Positions 1-8,623 of a stretch of 64,000 nucleotides of DNA are shown in pieces; the first letter of the stretch is position 1, and each line of letters begins with the position of its first letter. The notes beneath the pieces were generated by a model. The model saw only the letters and a program-made list of their open reading frames with translations. It ran no database searches and was not told the origin of the DNA. A program made the position numbers and the translations under genes. The stretch spans positions 124,001-188,000 of the forward strand of contig NZ_BSTS01000001.1 of NCBI RefSeq assembly GCF_030269665.1. The letters run 5' to 3'. This stretch comes from Actinomycetospora sp. NBRC 106375. GTDB taxonomy: Bacteria > Actinomycetota > Actinomycetes > Mycobacteriales > Pseudonocardiaceae.

Positions 1-1818
1 GACCAGCGTCACGACGGCGTGCAGACCGGCACCGTCGGGGGCGAGGACGTGCCCGAGCACCGTGCCCGTCGCCGCGGGTCGCTCGGCCGGCTGCTGGGCC
101 GGCTGGGCCGGCTGGGCCGGCTCGGCCGCCGTCGTCGCGACGACCGAGTCCTCGTGCGCGTATTTCCCGCCGCGCAGCAGCGAGCCGAACGCCGCGACCA
201 GGCAGCACACCGCGGCGAAGACGAGCGCGAAGGTCAGGCCGTCGGCGAACGGGCCGCTGATCAGCTGCGGGAAGAAGCTGCGGCCCGTGAGGTAGGCGGC
301 CTGGTCGGGGCCGATCTGGGCGAGTACCTGCGGCCCGAGCAGCGTCTGGATCGGGTTGTAGCCCAGCAGCGCGGCGAACAGCGTGCTCACCGGCGGCAGA
401 CCGGCGATCCCGGTGGCGACGTCGCCCGGGACGCCGTGCTGGGTCAGCCCGTTGTACAGCGAGGCCGGCAGGGTCGACGAGAGCCCGAGGATGAGCATCG
501 AGAAGAAGATGCCGATCGAGAGCACGGTCGCCGAGTTCTGGAACGTCGAGGTCATCCCGGCGGCGGCACCGCGCTGGTCCGGCGGGACGCTGTTCATGAT
601 CGCGGCACGGTTGGGCGAGGAGAACAGGCCCATCGCGAGGCCGTTGACCGCGAGGATCACGGCGAACCCGGCGTAGGCGAAGTCGACGGGCAGGAACTTC
701 AGCGCCAGGAAACTGGCGGCGGCCACGACCATGCCGACCGTCGCGAAGGTCCGGGCGCCGTAGCGATCGGACAGGATGCCGGAGAGCGGCCCGGCGACGA
801 GGAAGCCGATGGTCAGCGGGACCATGTAGATGCCGGCCCACAGCGGCGTCGACTCGTAGTCGTAGCCGTGCTGCGGCAGCCAGATCCCCTGCAGCCAGAT
901 GATGAGGATGAACTGCAGGCCGCCGCGCCCGAGGGCGGCGAGCAGGCTCGCGACGTTGCCGGCGGTGAAGGCGCGGATCCGGAAGAGCGAGAGGTGGAAC
1001 ATCGGCTCGGGGACCCGGGTCTCGATGACGGCGAACACCGCCAGGACCACGACCCCGCCGATGATCAGCGTCAGCACCATGGGGCTGGTCCAGCCCATGA
1101 CGTGCCCGCCGTAGGGCTGGATGCCGTAGGTGATGCCCATGAGGACCGCGATGAGGCCGACGGCGAAGGTGACGTTGCCCCACCAGTCGATGCGCGCGAC
1201 GTGGCGCTCCCCCGCCTCGCGGAGCTTGAGGTAGGCCCAGATGGTGCCGAAGACGCCGATCGGCACCGACACGACGAACACGAGGTGCCAGTTCACCGGC
1301 GCCAGGACCCCGCCGATGATCAGCCCGATGAACGACCCGGCGATCGCGGCGACCGAGTTGATGCCCAGCGCGAGACCCCGCTGGTGGGTGGGGAACGCGT
1401 CGGTGAGGATCGCCGTCGAGTTGGCGAGCAGCAGCGCGCCGCCGATGCCCTGCAGCACCCGCATGGAGATCAGCCACAGCGCGCCGGCGTCGCCGTGCAT
1501 CCACGTGACGGCCAGCAGGATCGAGAAGACGGTGAAGACCGCGAACCCGAGGTTGTACATGCGGGTGCGGCCGTACATGTCCCCGACGCGGCCGAAGCTG
1601 ACCACCAGCACGGCGGTGACCACCAGGTAGCCCATGATCAGCCACAGCAGGTAGCTGATGTTGCCCGGTGCCAGCGGGCTGATGTCGATGCCCTTGAAGA
1701 TGTCCGGCAGCGCGATGAGCAGGATCGACATGTTGATCGTGACGATCAGGACGCCCAGCGTGGTGTTGGACAGCGCCACCCACTTGTAGCCGTCGCCGAC
1801 CGGCTTCTCCGCCGTCAC
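1..1818 (-). CDS. MFS drug exporter, DHA2 (EmrB/QacA) type, with C-terminal carboxypeptidase-regulatory-like domain; partial
   Basis: Reading starts at GTG 1818, preceded by a GGGAGG ribosome site 5 nt upstream, and stays open to the window edge, so the 3' end is missing (606 codons visible). The protein has about 14 hydrophobic helices. The loop after helix 2 carries the MFS motif GRVGDMYGRT, as expected for proton-driven exporters of the DHA2 family in the plasma membrane. After the last helix comes an Ala/Pro/Gln-rich linker and then TGTVLGHVLAPDGAGLHAVV, the start of what looks like a carboxypeptidase-regulatory (transthyretin-like) domain. That soluble tail is cut by the window edge. The substrate cannot be read from sequence. 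No regulator gene lies beside it inside the window. Confidence 0.85.
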   Translation of the reverse strand, partial: MTAEKPVGDGYKWVALSNTTLGVLIVTINMSILLIALPDIFKGIDISPLAPGNISYLLWLIMGYLVVTAVLVVSFGRVGDMYGRTRMYNLGFAVFTVFSILLAVTWMHGDAGALWLISMRVLQGIGGALLLANSTAILTDAFPTHQRGLALGINSVAAIAGSFIGLIIGGVLAPVNWHLVFVVSVPIGVFGTIWAYLKLREAGERHVARIDWWGNVTFAVGLIAVLMGITYGIQPYGGHVMGWTSPMVLTLIIGGVVVLAVFAVIETRVPEPMFHLSLFRIRAFTAGNVASLLAALGRGGLQFILIIWLQGIWLPQHGYDYESTPLWAGIYMVPLTIGFLVAGPLSGILSDRYGARTFATVGMVVAAASFLALKFLPVDFAYAGFAVILAVNGLAMGLFSSPNRAAIMNSVPPDQRGAAAGMTSTFQNSATVLSIGIFFSMLILGLSSTLPASLYNGLTQHGVPGDVATGIAGLPPVSTLFAALLGYNPIQTLLGPQVLAQIGPDQAAYLTGRSFFPQLISGPFADGLTFALVFAAVCCLVAAFGSLLRGGKYAHEDSVVATTAAEPAQPAQPAQQPAERPAATGTVLGHVLAPDGAGLHAVVTLV

Positions 1819-1881
1819 CGCGCCTCCCGCACCGATAGTTAGCTCGCGACAACAATATGCCCCGGGCGGCGGTGCGGCACG

Positions 1882-2829
1882 TCAGGGTGCGAGCAGGACC
1901 ACGCGTCCGGTGGTGCGGCGGGCCTGGAGCTCCGCCAACGCGTCGGGCAGCTCGTCGAACGCGTACTCGGCGCCGACGAGCGGGTCGATCGCGCGCCGGT
2001 CCCACAGCGCCTCGATCTCCCGCTGCCACGCGGCCACCAGCTCCGGGGCCCGCTGCTGGTACGCCGACCAGTGCACGCCGAGCACGCCGTAGTTCTTCAC
2101 CAGCGCGTGGTTGGTGGGCGCGTCGGCGATCCGGCCGCCCGCGAACCCGATCACCAGCAGCCGGCCCTCCCACGCGACGACGCGGCGCACGGCGTCGAAG
2201 GAGTCGCCGCCCACCGGGTCGTAGACGACGTCCGCGCCGCGGCCGTCGGTGATCTCGCGGACGGCGGCGACGAGGTCGTCGGGGTCCACGAGGACGTCGC
2301 CCGCCCCCGCGTCCCGCACCACCGCCGCCTTGGCCCCGTCACCGACCACACCGATCACCCGCGCGCCGGCCGCCCGGCCCAGCTGGACCGCGGCGAGACC
2401 CACCCCGCCCGCCGCGGCCAGGACGAGCAGCGTCTCACCGGCGCGCAGCGTCGTGCGGTGGTGCAGCGCGCACCAGCCGGTCTGGTACGAGACGAAGAAC
2501 CCGGCGGCCTGGGCCGCACTCATCCCCTCGGGCCACGGCCAGGTGGTGCGCAGCACCGCCTCCTCGGCGAAGCCGCCGTGGGGCAGGGCCACCGGGCCGA
2601 AGACGCGGCGGCCGTCGTCGGTGACACCCGCGACCTCGAGCCCCGGGGTGAACGGCGGCGGCACGCGCTCCTGGTACTCCCCGGCGGTGTGCAGGATGTC
2701 GGCGAAGTTCAGCGCCGCCGCGGCGACGCGGACCCGCGTCTCCCCCGCGCCGGGCTCGGGGCGCGGCACGTCGCCGACCTCGAGGACGTCGGCGAACGGC
2801 CCGTACCGCGGCACCCGCCAGGCGCGCAC
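1882..2829 (-). CDS. NADPH:quinone oxidoreductase-like zinc-free MDR protein
   Basis: A 315-residue medium-chain dehydrogenase/reductase of the quinone oxidoreductase (QOR) branch. The N-terminal GroES-like domain contains LNFADILHTAGEYQERVPPP, typical of QOR, and the nucleotide-binding domain has the AAAGGVGLAAVQLG glycine motif near residue 140. The cysteine/histidine set of zinc alcohol dehydrogenases is absent, as is usual for QOR. The start GTG 2829 lies only 2 nt after the stop of the upstream SDR, so the two are translationally coupled, and the M20 peptidase gene overlaps the SDR in turn. The three form one minus-strand operon. It probably reduces quinones or enones with NADPH. The real substrate is unknown. 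Confidence 0.85.
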   Translation of the reverse strand: MRAWRVPRYGPFADVLEVGDVPRPEPGAGETRVRVAAAALNFADILHTAGEYQERVPPPFTPGLEVAGVTDDGRRVFGPVALPHGGFAEEAVLRTTWPWPEGMSAAQAAGFFVSYQTGWCALHHRTTLRAGETLLVLAAAGGVGLAAVQLGRAAGARVIGVVGDGAKAAVVRDAGAGDVLVDPDDLVAAVREITDGRGADVVYDPVGGDSFDAVRRVVAWEGRLLVIGFAGGRIADAPTNHALVKNYGVLGVHWSAYQQRAPELVAAWQREIEALWDRRAIDPLVGAEYAFDELPDALAELQARRTTGRVVLLAP

Positions 2830-2831
2830 GC

Positions 2832-3590
2832 TCAGCGTCCCGTCTCGCCGCCGTGGGGCGGGCGCGCGTCCGCCCCGGCGGGACGCGGAACGTCGGAGAA
2901 CCGGAACGGCTCGGGCTCGCGGCCGGGCCGCACGACCCAGCACTCCCCCGACGCGCCCCGCGCGAGCATGCCGCCGACGGCCTCGGCCACCTCGTCCGTG
3001 GTGCCGTCCGCGCAGGCCGCCATCACGCGCACCCGCTCGGGCGCCAGCGAGGCCGCCGCGGAGCGCACGTAGCCGACGACGGCGTGCTGGGCGAGCGCGC
3101 CGATCGCGTCGCCGGGCACGCCGGCGAGCCCGGCGGGCGAGGACGTCGCGATCACCGTGCCGCCCCCGGCGCGGCGCAGGGCGGGCAGCGTGGCGTGGAG
3201 GCCGAACACGACGTGGTCGACGGTGACGGCCGTCGTCCGGCGGTAGGCCTCGACGTCGAGGTCGTCGACCCCGGACCCGGCGCCGGGCGTCTCGGCGTGC
3301 AGCACGACGACGTCGAGGCGTCGGCCCCAGCCCACGACCTCGTCCACCGCGGCCCGGATCGCCGTGTCGGAGGTGACGTCGCAGGCCACGGCGACGCCGC
3401 CGCATTCCCCCGCCACGCGCGTCGCGGCCTCGGCGTCGCGGTCGACGACCGCCACCTTGTAGCCGTCGGCCGCGAGCCGGGTGCTGATCGCGGCACCGAT
3501 GCCCGACGCCCCGCCGGTGACCAGCGCGACGTGCCCGTGCCGCACCGCTCCGTCGGGTCGAGCTCCGCTCCGCTTCGTCTCCTGGCTCAC
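2832..3590 (-). CDS. SDR family oxidoreductase, divergent active site
   Basis: A 252-residue short-chain dehydrogenase/reductase. The Rossmann nucleotide motif TGGASGIG sits near residue 25 and an acidic VVDRD follows the second strand, which predicts NAD(H). The catalytic region is odd: where classical SDRs have Ser then YxxxK, this protein reads TSSPAGL and later ALAQHAVVGY, with no clear YxxxK. It may therefore be a poor catalyst or a non-enzymatic relative. The start GTG 3590 overlaps the stop of the M20 peptidase gene by 4 nt (GTGA), and the quinone oxidoreductase gene follows after 2 nt. This tight packing indicates a three-gene operon. Confidence 0.75.
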   Translation of the reverse strand: MSQETKRSGARPDGAVRHGHVALVTGGASGIGAAISTRLAADGYKVAVVDRDAEAATRVAGECGGVAVACDVTSDTAIRAAVDEVVGWGRRLDVVVLHAETPGAGSGVDDLDVEAYRRTTAVTVDHVVFGLHATLPALRRAGGGTVIATSSPAGLAGVPGDAIGALAQHAVVGYVRSAAASLAPERVRVMAACADGTTDEVAEAVGGMLARGASGECWVVRPGREPEPFRFSDVPRPAGADARPPHGGETGR

Positions 3591-4903
3591 GAGCGCAGCA
3601 GGATGCGCTCGAGCACCCGGGTGCCGAAGGGCAGCGCGTCCACGGGCACCCGCTCGTCGATGCCGTGGAAGAGCGCGGTGAAGTCGAGGTCCGGGGGCAG
3701 CCGCAGCGGGGCGAACCCGAAGCAGCGCATCCCGAGCTTGACGAACGCCTTCGCGTCCGTGCCGCCCGACATCATGTAGGGCAACGTGCGGGCCTGCGGG
3801 TCCTCCTCCTGCACGGCCCGGGTGATGACGTCGACGAGGTCGCCGGAGAACGGCGTCTCCACGGCCTCGAGGTTGCGGATCCACTCCCGCTCGACGTCCG
3901 GGCCGAGGAGCTCGTCGAGCTCGCGCTCGAAGGCCTCCTGGCGTCCGGGCAGCACGCGGCAGTCGATCGTCGCCTCGGCCACGGAGGGGATGACGTTGGC
4001 CTTGTAGCCCGCCTGCAGCATCGTCGGGTTCGCGGTGTCCCGGGTGGTGGCGCCGACGACGCGCGCCACACCGCCGAGCTTCGCGACCGCACCGTCGAGG
4101 GCGGCGGCGGAGTCGGTCGGGAACTCGATGCCGGTCAGCGCGCTGACCTCGTCGAAGAACCCCTGCACGGACTCGGTGAGCACGAGCGGGAAGCGGTGGC
4201 GCCCGAGGCGGGCGACGGCCTCGGCGAGGATCGTCACGGCGTTCTCGTCGTGGACCATCGAGCCGTGGCCGGGCCGCGAGCGGACCCGCAGCTTCATCCA
4301 GGCGATCGACTTCTCGGCGGTCATCACCGGGTAGACGCGGACGTCCTCGCCGAGCGTCACCGAGAAGCCGCCGACCTCCCCCAGCGCCTCGGTGCAGCCG
4401 GCGAAGAGGTCGGGGCGGTGCTCGGCGAGCCAGTGGGACCCGTAGGCCCCGCCGGCCTCCTCGTCGGCGAGGAACGCGAAGACGATGTCCCGCGGCGGCA
4501 CGGTGCCCTCGGCGGCGAACTGGCGCGCCAGCGCCAGGATCATCGCGTCCATGTCCTTCATGTCGACCGCGCCGCGGCCCCAGACGTAGCCGTCCCGCAC
4601 CGCGCCGGACAGCGGGTGGACCGACCACTCGCCGGCGTCGAACGGCACGACGTCGAGGTGCCCGTGCACCAGCAGCGCCGGTCGCGAGGGGTCCGCGCCC
4701 TGCAGTCGCGCGAAGACGTTCTGCCGGTGGGGGGCCCCGGACTCGACGACCTCGGTCTCGTACCCGACCTCCCGCAGCTTCGCGTCGACGTAGGCGGCGG
4801 CCTCGACCTCGCCGGTGGTGGTCTCGAGCTCTCCGGTGTTCTGGCTGTCGATCTGGATGAGCTCGCTGGTCAGCTGCACGACCTCGTCCTCGGCACGACC
4901 CAT
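3587..4903 (-). CDS. M20 family zinc metallopeptidase/deacylase
   Basis: About 438 residues, the usual length for the ArgE/DapE/carboxypeptidase G2 (M20) family of cytosolic di-zinc hydrolases. Visible family motifs are LLVHGHLDVVPFDAGEW with the first zinc His and the following Asp, GRGAVDMKDMDA with the bridging Asp, ADEEAGG with the catalytic Glu pair, and RPGHGSM in the dimerisation lid domain. The family hydrolyses peptide or amide bonds of small substrates. The exact substrate is not evident. ATG 4903 was preferred because AGGA lies 8 nt upstream. In-frame starts at 4912 and 4924 also exist. It is the first gene of a minus-strand unit with the SDR and quinone oxidoreductase and lies divergent to the tRNA gene. 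Confidence 0.88.
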   Translation of the reverse strand: MGRAEDEVVQLTSELIQIDSQNTGELETTTGEVEAAAYVDAKLREVGYETEVVESGAPHRQNVFARLQGADPSRPALLVHGHLDVVPFDAGEWSVHPLSGAVRDGYVWGRGAVDMKDMDAMILALARQFAAEGTVPPRDIVFAFLADEEAGGAYGSHWLAEHRPDLFAGCTEALGEVGGFSVTLGEDVRVYPVMTAEKSIAWMKLRVRSRPGHGSMVHDENAVTILAEAVARLGRHRFPLVLTESVQGFFDEVSALTGIEFPTDSAAALDGAVAKLGGVARVVGATTRDTANPTMLQAGYKANVIPSVAEATIDCRVLPGRQEAFERELDELLGPDVEREWIRNLEAVETPFSGDLVDVITRAVQEEDPQARTLPYMMSGGTDAKAFVKLGMRCFGFAPLRLPPDLDFTALFHGIDERVPVDALPFGTRVLERILLRS

Positions 4904-4967
4904 GCGCCGCATCCTGCCACCCACCGTGATCGGGCTGCGCGGCGTCGTCTACGCTGTCTCCTCGCAG

Positions 4968-5051
4968 GTCCGAGTGGCGGAATGGCAGACGCGCTAGCTT
5001 GAGGTGCTAGTGCCCGAGTAGGGCGTGGGGGTTCAAGTCCCCCCTCGGACA
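4968..5051 (+). tRNA. tRNA-Leu (anticodon GAG)
   Basis: A complete class II tRNA cloverleaf. The acceptor arm GTCCGAG pairs with CTCGGAC at 5044-5050, followed by discriminator A. The anticodon stem is CTAGC/GCTAG around loop TTGAGGT, giving anticodon GAG, which reads CUC and CUU leucine codons. A variable arm of class II length and the T-loop GTTCAAGTC follow. The discriminator is followed by CCC, so CCA is not encoded and must be added. A weak promoter with -10 TACGCT at 4950-4955 lies just upstream. Confidence 0.97.
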
Positions 5052-5173
5052 CCCTGGTTTCTCCCGGTCCGGACGACACGGATCACACCCTTTCTCCGCT
5101 CCACCCCGGACGGCCCCGGACACACGTCCGCGCCGGCAGCCCGAGGGCCACCGGCGCGGATGATCGTGCGACC

Positions 5174-5278
5174 TCAGACGGCGATCGGCTCCTCGCCGAT
5201 GCCGCCGTCACCCGCGTCGCCGCCGAGGGTCATCTCCGTGTGGGCGACGCCGCGGCGACGACGACGGTCCCGAAGCAC
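5174..5278 (-). CDS. possible small protein of 34 residues, unknown function
   Basis: In the 330-base gap between the tRNA and the VOC gene, one minus-strand frame starts at GTG 5278 and ends at 5174. Its N-terminus is basic (VLRDRRRRRGVAHTE) and its C-terminus acidic and glycine-rich (MTLGGDAGDGGIGEEPIAV). Eighteen of the last 19 sense codons end in G or C, more than the flanking frames show, which hints at real coding. No convincing ribosome site is visible. I do not recognise a family. The rest of this gap shows nothing I can name. Confidence 0.3.
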   Translation of the reverse strand: MLRDRRRRRGVAHTEMTLGGDAGDGGIGEEPIAV

Positions 5279-5385
5279 GCAGGAATACCCGGTCGCGTGC
5301 TGACCGGTCGTGCCCGTCCGGTCGGCCGGCCTCGTGCTCCCGGCCCCGTGGGACTCGGCGGACGCACGAGGGGGTAGTGGGTGGC

Positions 5386-6135
5386 ATGACCGTGACCGCG
5401 CGGGTGGCCGGTGCCGCGTGCTGGGCCGAGCTGGACGCCGGCGACAGCGCGGACCTCGACGCCGTCACCGCGTTCTACGGCGCGGTGCTCGGGTGGACCC
5501 CGGACGCGTCCCCGAGCGCGGAGCACCAGCAGCTCGCGGTCCACGCCGGGGGGGTGCCCGTGGCGGCGCTGGGCTCCCCCGGTGCGGCGACGCCGCCCGC
5601 CTGGACGCTCTACCTCGCCGTGGACAACGTCGACGCCGCAGCCGAGGCGCTCGAGGAGCTGGGCGGGCAGGTGCTCCACGGCCCGGAGGACGACCTGGCC
5701 GGCGGGCGGCTGCTCGTCGCGCTCGACGCGGGCGGGGCGGCGGTCGGGCTGTGGGAGTCCGACGACGCGCTGCCCGCGCCGGGGCCCGGGCGACTCTGCT
5801 GGGCCGAGGCGGCGTCGGCCGAGCCCGGGACGACCCGCACGTTCTACCGGGCGCTGTTCGGCTGGGAGATCGACGACGACGACGAGGACGGGGCCGGGCG
5901 GCTGGTCTGCCGCGGCGAGGACGGGCGGGCCCTCGCAGGGCTCGGTCTCGCCGGCGACGCGCTCCCCCACTGGCTCCCGGTCTTCGCGGTCGCCGACGCC
6001 GACGCGGCGCTGGCCGCCGCCCGGGATGCCGGCGGAACGGTGGTGACACCGGTGAGCGAGGGCCCGCGCGGCCGGCAGGCCACGCTCACCGATCCGGCCG
6101 GAGCACGGTTCGGGGTGATCCGGATCCCGGGCTGA
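5386..6135 (+). CDS. two-domain VOC (glyoxalase/bleomycin resistance) protein
   Basis: About 249 residues made of two tandem VOC modules, near residues 9-125 and 135-248. Both repeat the same pattern: CWAEL/CWAEA at the first strand, then TAFYGAVLGW and RTFYRALFGW. This is the layout of actinobacterial VOC proteins annotated as glyoxalase or hydroxylase-like. The usual metal-binding His/Glu quartet is not obvious, so activity is uncertain. ATG 5386 is used here. An in-frame GTG at 5377, with GAGGGGG immediately upstream, is an equally possible start. The gene is apparently monocistronic. Confidence 0.8.
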   Translation: MTVTARVAGAACWAELDAGDSADLDAVTAFYGAVLGWTPDASPSAEHQQLAVHAGGVPVAALGSPGAATPPAWTLYLAVDNVDAAAEALEELGGQVLHGPEDDLAGGRLLVALDAGGAAVGLWESDDALPAPGPGRLCWAEAASAEPGTTRTFYRALFGWEIDDDDEDGAGRLVCRGEDGRALAGLGLAGDALPHWLPVFAVADADAALAAARDAGGTVVTPVSEGPRGRQATLTDPAGARFGVIRIPG

Positions 6136-6217
6136 GGTGGGGCGGACCACCCCCGCGCCTCACCGACACCGTGCGGCTGGATCGGTACGGTCGATCACCG
6201 TGGAGCGAGGCGCCGCG

Positions 6218-7168
6218 GTGTCGTCGGCGCCGGACCGCCGTGGCGTCCTGGGCCTCCGCGCCCTCCCCTGGGCCCTCGTCGCGGTCCTGGGCGCGCTGCC
6301 GTGGGCGTGGTTCCCGCTGCGGGACGAGCTGGGTCTCGCCGGTGACGTCGTCGCCATCGTGCTGCCCGTCCTGGCGGTGATCGCCGCGATCGCGGCCGTC
6401 GCCCTCCTCGGGCGCCGGGGCGTCGTGGTGGCGGTGTCGGCGCTGCTCGCCGGGACGGTCGCGGTCGTCGCACCCTGGACACCCGCCGACGCCGGTCCGG
6501 TGCGCCCCGGCGCGGGCGTGACGGTCGCGAGCGCCAACGTCACCGCGATGCCGTCCACCGTGCCGGCCCTGCGCGCTTCGCACGCCGACGTGCTCGCCGT
6601 CGTCGAGAACGCCCCCGCGATCGACGCGGCCGTCGCCGCCGGCTACCCGTTCCACCTGTTCGCTCCGGGCTCGCCGTCGGTCGGGGTCTACAGCCGCTTC
6701 CCGCTGCGGCTCCTGCAGGCGCCGGGGCCGGGGTTCCCCGGGATGCGCGTGGCCGTCGCGGCGCCCGTGCCGTTCGTCCTCTACGCCATGCACGTGCCCA
6801 AGCCGTGGTGGACGGGCAGCGGCGGCTACTGGACCACCCCGGCCGAACACCACCGGCTCGTCGAGGACCTGGCCGCGCGGGCCGCCCGCGAGCCGGGCCC
6901 GGTCGTGGTGGCCGGCGACCTCAACTCCACCGACCGCGCCCGCGACTACCGCCTGCTCGTCGGCTCCGGGCTCACCGACGCGATGCGCGCCGAGGGCACC
7001 GGTCCGACGTCGGTGACGATGTGGCGCGCCCTCCTGCTCCGCATCGACCACCTGCTGGTCGGGCCGGGCTGGTGCGGCGACGCGCCACGGCAGTTCACGC
7101 TCCCGGACTCGGACCACGACGGCATCACCGCCACCGTCGGCCCGTGCGGGGTCACGCCGGCAGCGTGA
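6218..7168 (+). CDS. membrane-anchored endonuclease/exonuclease/phosphatase (EEP) family protein
   Basis: The start is GTG 6218, with GAGCGAGG 7 nt upstream. Three hydrophobic segments occupy the first 85 or so residues (for example VVAIVLPVLAVIAAIAAVAL), followed by an EEP catalytic domain facing outside. Active-site hallmarks are VLAVVEN (metal-binding Glu), YAMHVP, VVAGDLNSTD (the D-x-N motif), IDHLLV and the terminal SDHDG (catalytic Asp-His). Actinobacteria carry several such proteins with three N-terminal helices. Their physiological substrate, nucleic acid or phosphoester, is unsettled. The last 17 bases overlap the convergent MOSC gene. Confidence 0.85.
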   Translation: MSSAPDRRGVLGLRALPWALVAVLGALPWAWFPLRDELGLAGDVVAIVLPVLAVIAAIAAVALLGRRGVVVAVSALLAGTVAVVAPWTPADAGPVRPGAGVTVASANVTAMPSTVPALRASHADVLAVVENAPAIDAAVAAGYPFHLFAPGSPSVGVYSRFPLRLLQAPGPGFPGMRVAVAAPVPFVLYAMHVPKPWWTGSGGYWTTPAEHHRLVEDLAARAAREPGPVVVAGDLNSTDRARDYRLLVGSGLTDAMRAEGTGPTSVTMWRALLLRIDHLLVGPGWCGDAPRQFTLPDSDHDGITATVGPCGVTPAA

Positions 7169-7586
7169 CCTCGTCGCCCACGGCGATCGTCCCGGAGGTC
7201 AGCGCCCGCAGGATCGCGCCGCCCCGGCCGTGGAGCGCCGCCCGGGCACCCTCGCCGATCTCGGTGTCCATGACACGGCACGGCGCCGCCCGCCGGACGA
7301 CCTCCAGCACCACGTCGCCGACGACGATCCGCGCGCCGGGCTCGGTCGGCACGGCCCCGTGGTCGAGGGTCACGGTGCGGCGGGTCAGCCCCTCGGGCAC
7401 CGGGGCCCCGAAGGCCTCGGTGGCCGCCGCGAGCTCGTCGCGGCTCTGCACCGAGACGTGGCGGTGGCGGGTGCCGTGGTAGCGGTCGCCGACGACCCCC
7501 GAGCCCGCCTCGACCTCGATCCTGTCGACGGCCGTCATGGGCGCGCGGCGCTCCGGGGCGACGTGCAGCGCCGCCACGCGGGTCAT
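7152..7586 (-). CDS. MOSC domain protein
   Basis: A 144-residue stand-alone MOSC (molybdenum cofactor sulfurase C-terminal) domain. It shows GVVGDRYHG near residue 30, RRTVTLDHG, IVVGDVVLEVVRRAAPCRVM with the conserved cysteine, and the C-terminal GTIAVGDEV. MOSC proteins carry molybdenum-cofactor or sulfur-transfer functions, and some detoxify N-hydroxylated compounds. ATG 7586 overlaps the stop of the upstream LLM gene (ATGA), so it is the third gene of an htpG-LLM-MOSC unit with translational coupling at each junction. The 3' end overlaps the EEP gene on the other strand by 17 bases. Confidence 0.88.
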   Translation of the reverse strand: MTRVAALHVAPERRAPMTAVDRIEVEAGSGVVGDRYHGTRHRHVSVQSRDELAAATEAFGAPVPEGLTRRTVTLDHGAVPTEPGARIVVGDVVLEVVRRAAPCRVMDTEIGEGARAALHGRGGAILRALTSGTIAVGDEVTLPA

Positions 7587-8623
7587 GCCTGCTCGACGCG
7601 CGGGATCACCTCGGTGCCGAGCAGCTCGATCGAGTGCAGCAGGTCGTCGTGGGCGAGGCGCGGGTTGGTCATCTGCAGGTTGATCCGCTCGACGCCGCCG
7701 AGCTGCTCGGACACCCGCACCACCTTGGCGGCCACGGTCTTCGGGTCGCCGACGAAGAACGCGCCGTCCGGCCCGCGCATGGCGTCGAACGCGCCGCGGG
7801 TCGGCGGCGCCCCGCCGCGCTCCGCGGCGACCGTCGTGAACATCTCCTGCCAGCCGGGGTAGAAGGCGTTGGTGGCCTTGGCGACGTCGTCGCCCACGAA
7901 CCCGAAGCAGTGCAGGCCGACCCGCATCGCCTCCGGCGGGTGCCCGGCGTGCTCCCCGGCGCGGCGGTAGAGGTCGATCAACGGCGCGAACCGCCGCGGC
8001 TCCCCGCCGATGATCGCGACCATGAGGGGCAGCCCGAGCAGGCCCGCCCGCACGAACGACTCCGGCGTCCCGCCGACCCCGACCCAGATCGGTAGGTGCT
8101 CCTGCGACGGGCGCGGGTAGACCGGCTGCTCGGTCAGCGCCGGGCGGTGCTTGCCCGACCACGTGACGATCGGCGACTCGTTGATCTTCAGGAGCAGGTC
8201 CAGCCTCTCGCTGAACAGCTCGTCGTAGTCCTCGAACGCCAGCCCGAACAGCGGGAACGCCTCGACGAACGAGCCCCGGCCGACGACGAGGTCGACCCGC
8301 CCGCGGGAGATGAGGTCGATCGTCGCGAACTCCTGGAACACCCGCACCGGGTCGGCCGCCGACAGCACCGTGACCGCGCTGCGCAGCCGGATGTTCTCGG
8401 TGCGCGCGGCCGCGGCGGCGAGGATCACCGGCGGCGCGGCGTCGTAGTACTCGCTGCGGTGGTGCTCGCCGATGCCGTAGGAGTGCAGCCCGACCCGGTC
8501 GGCGAGCGCGATCTCCTCGAGGAGGTGCTCGAAGCGCTCCTCGGGGCCGATCTCCCGCTCGGTGTGGGGGTCGGTGACCCGGGCGACGAAGCTGTCGACG
8601 CCGAGGCGGACCGGTGCCGTCAC
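7583..8623 (-). CDS. LLM class flavin-dependent oxidoreductase
   Basis: A 346-residue luciferase-like TIM-barrel protein that would use reduced FMN or F420. Visible family landmarks are GIGEHHRSEYY near residue 50, the RVFQEFATIDLISRGRVDLV block, the GRGSF flavin-contact loop and PIWVGVGGTPESF near residue 180. The start GTG 8623 overlaps the htpG stop (GTGA), and the end overlaps the MOSC start. It is an ordinary member of the family. The substrate cannot be read. Confidence 0.88.
   Translation of the reverse strand: MTAPVRLGVDSFVARVTDPHTEREIGPEERFEHLLEEIALADRVGLHSYGIGEHHRSEYYDAAPPVILAAAAARTENIRLRSAVTVLSAADPVRVFQEFATIDLISRGRVDLVVGRGSFVEAFPLFGLAFEDYDELFSERLDLLLKINESPIVTWSGKHRPALTEQPVYPRPSQEHLPIWVGVGGTPESFVRAGLLGLPLMVAIIGGEPRRFAPLIDLYRRAGEHAGHPPEAMRVGLHCFGFVGDDVAKATNAFYPGWQEMFTTVAAERGGAPPTRGAFDAMRGPDGAFFVGDPKTVAAKVVRVSEQLGGVERINLQMTNPRLAHDDLLHSIELLGTEVIPRVEQA

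Noticed and set aside
19-1842. 607-codon plus-strand open frame
   Set aside because: It is antisense to the MFS exporter, rich in Arg, Asp and Gln with no domain. It is an artefact of GC-rich coding on the other strand.
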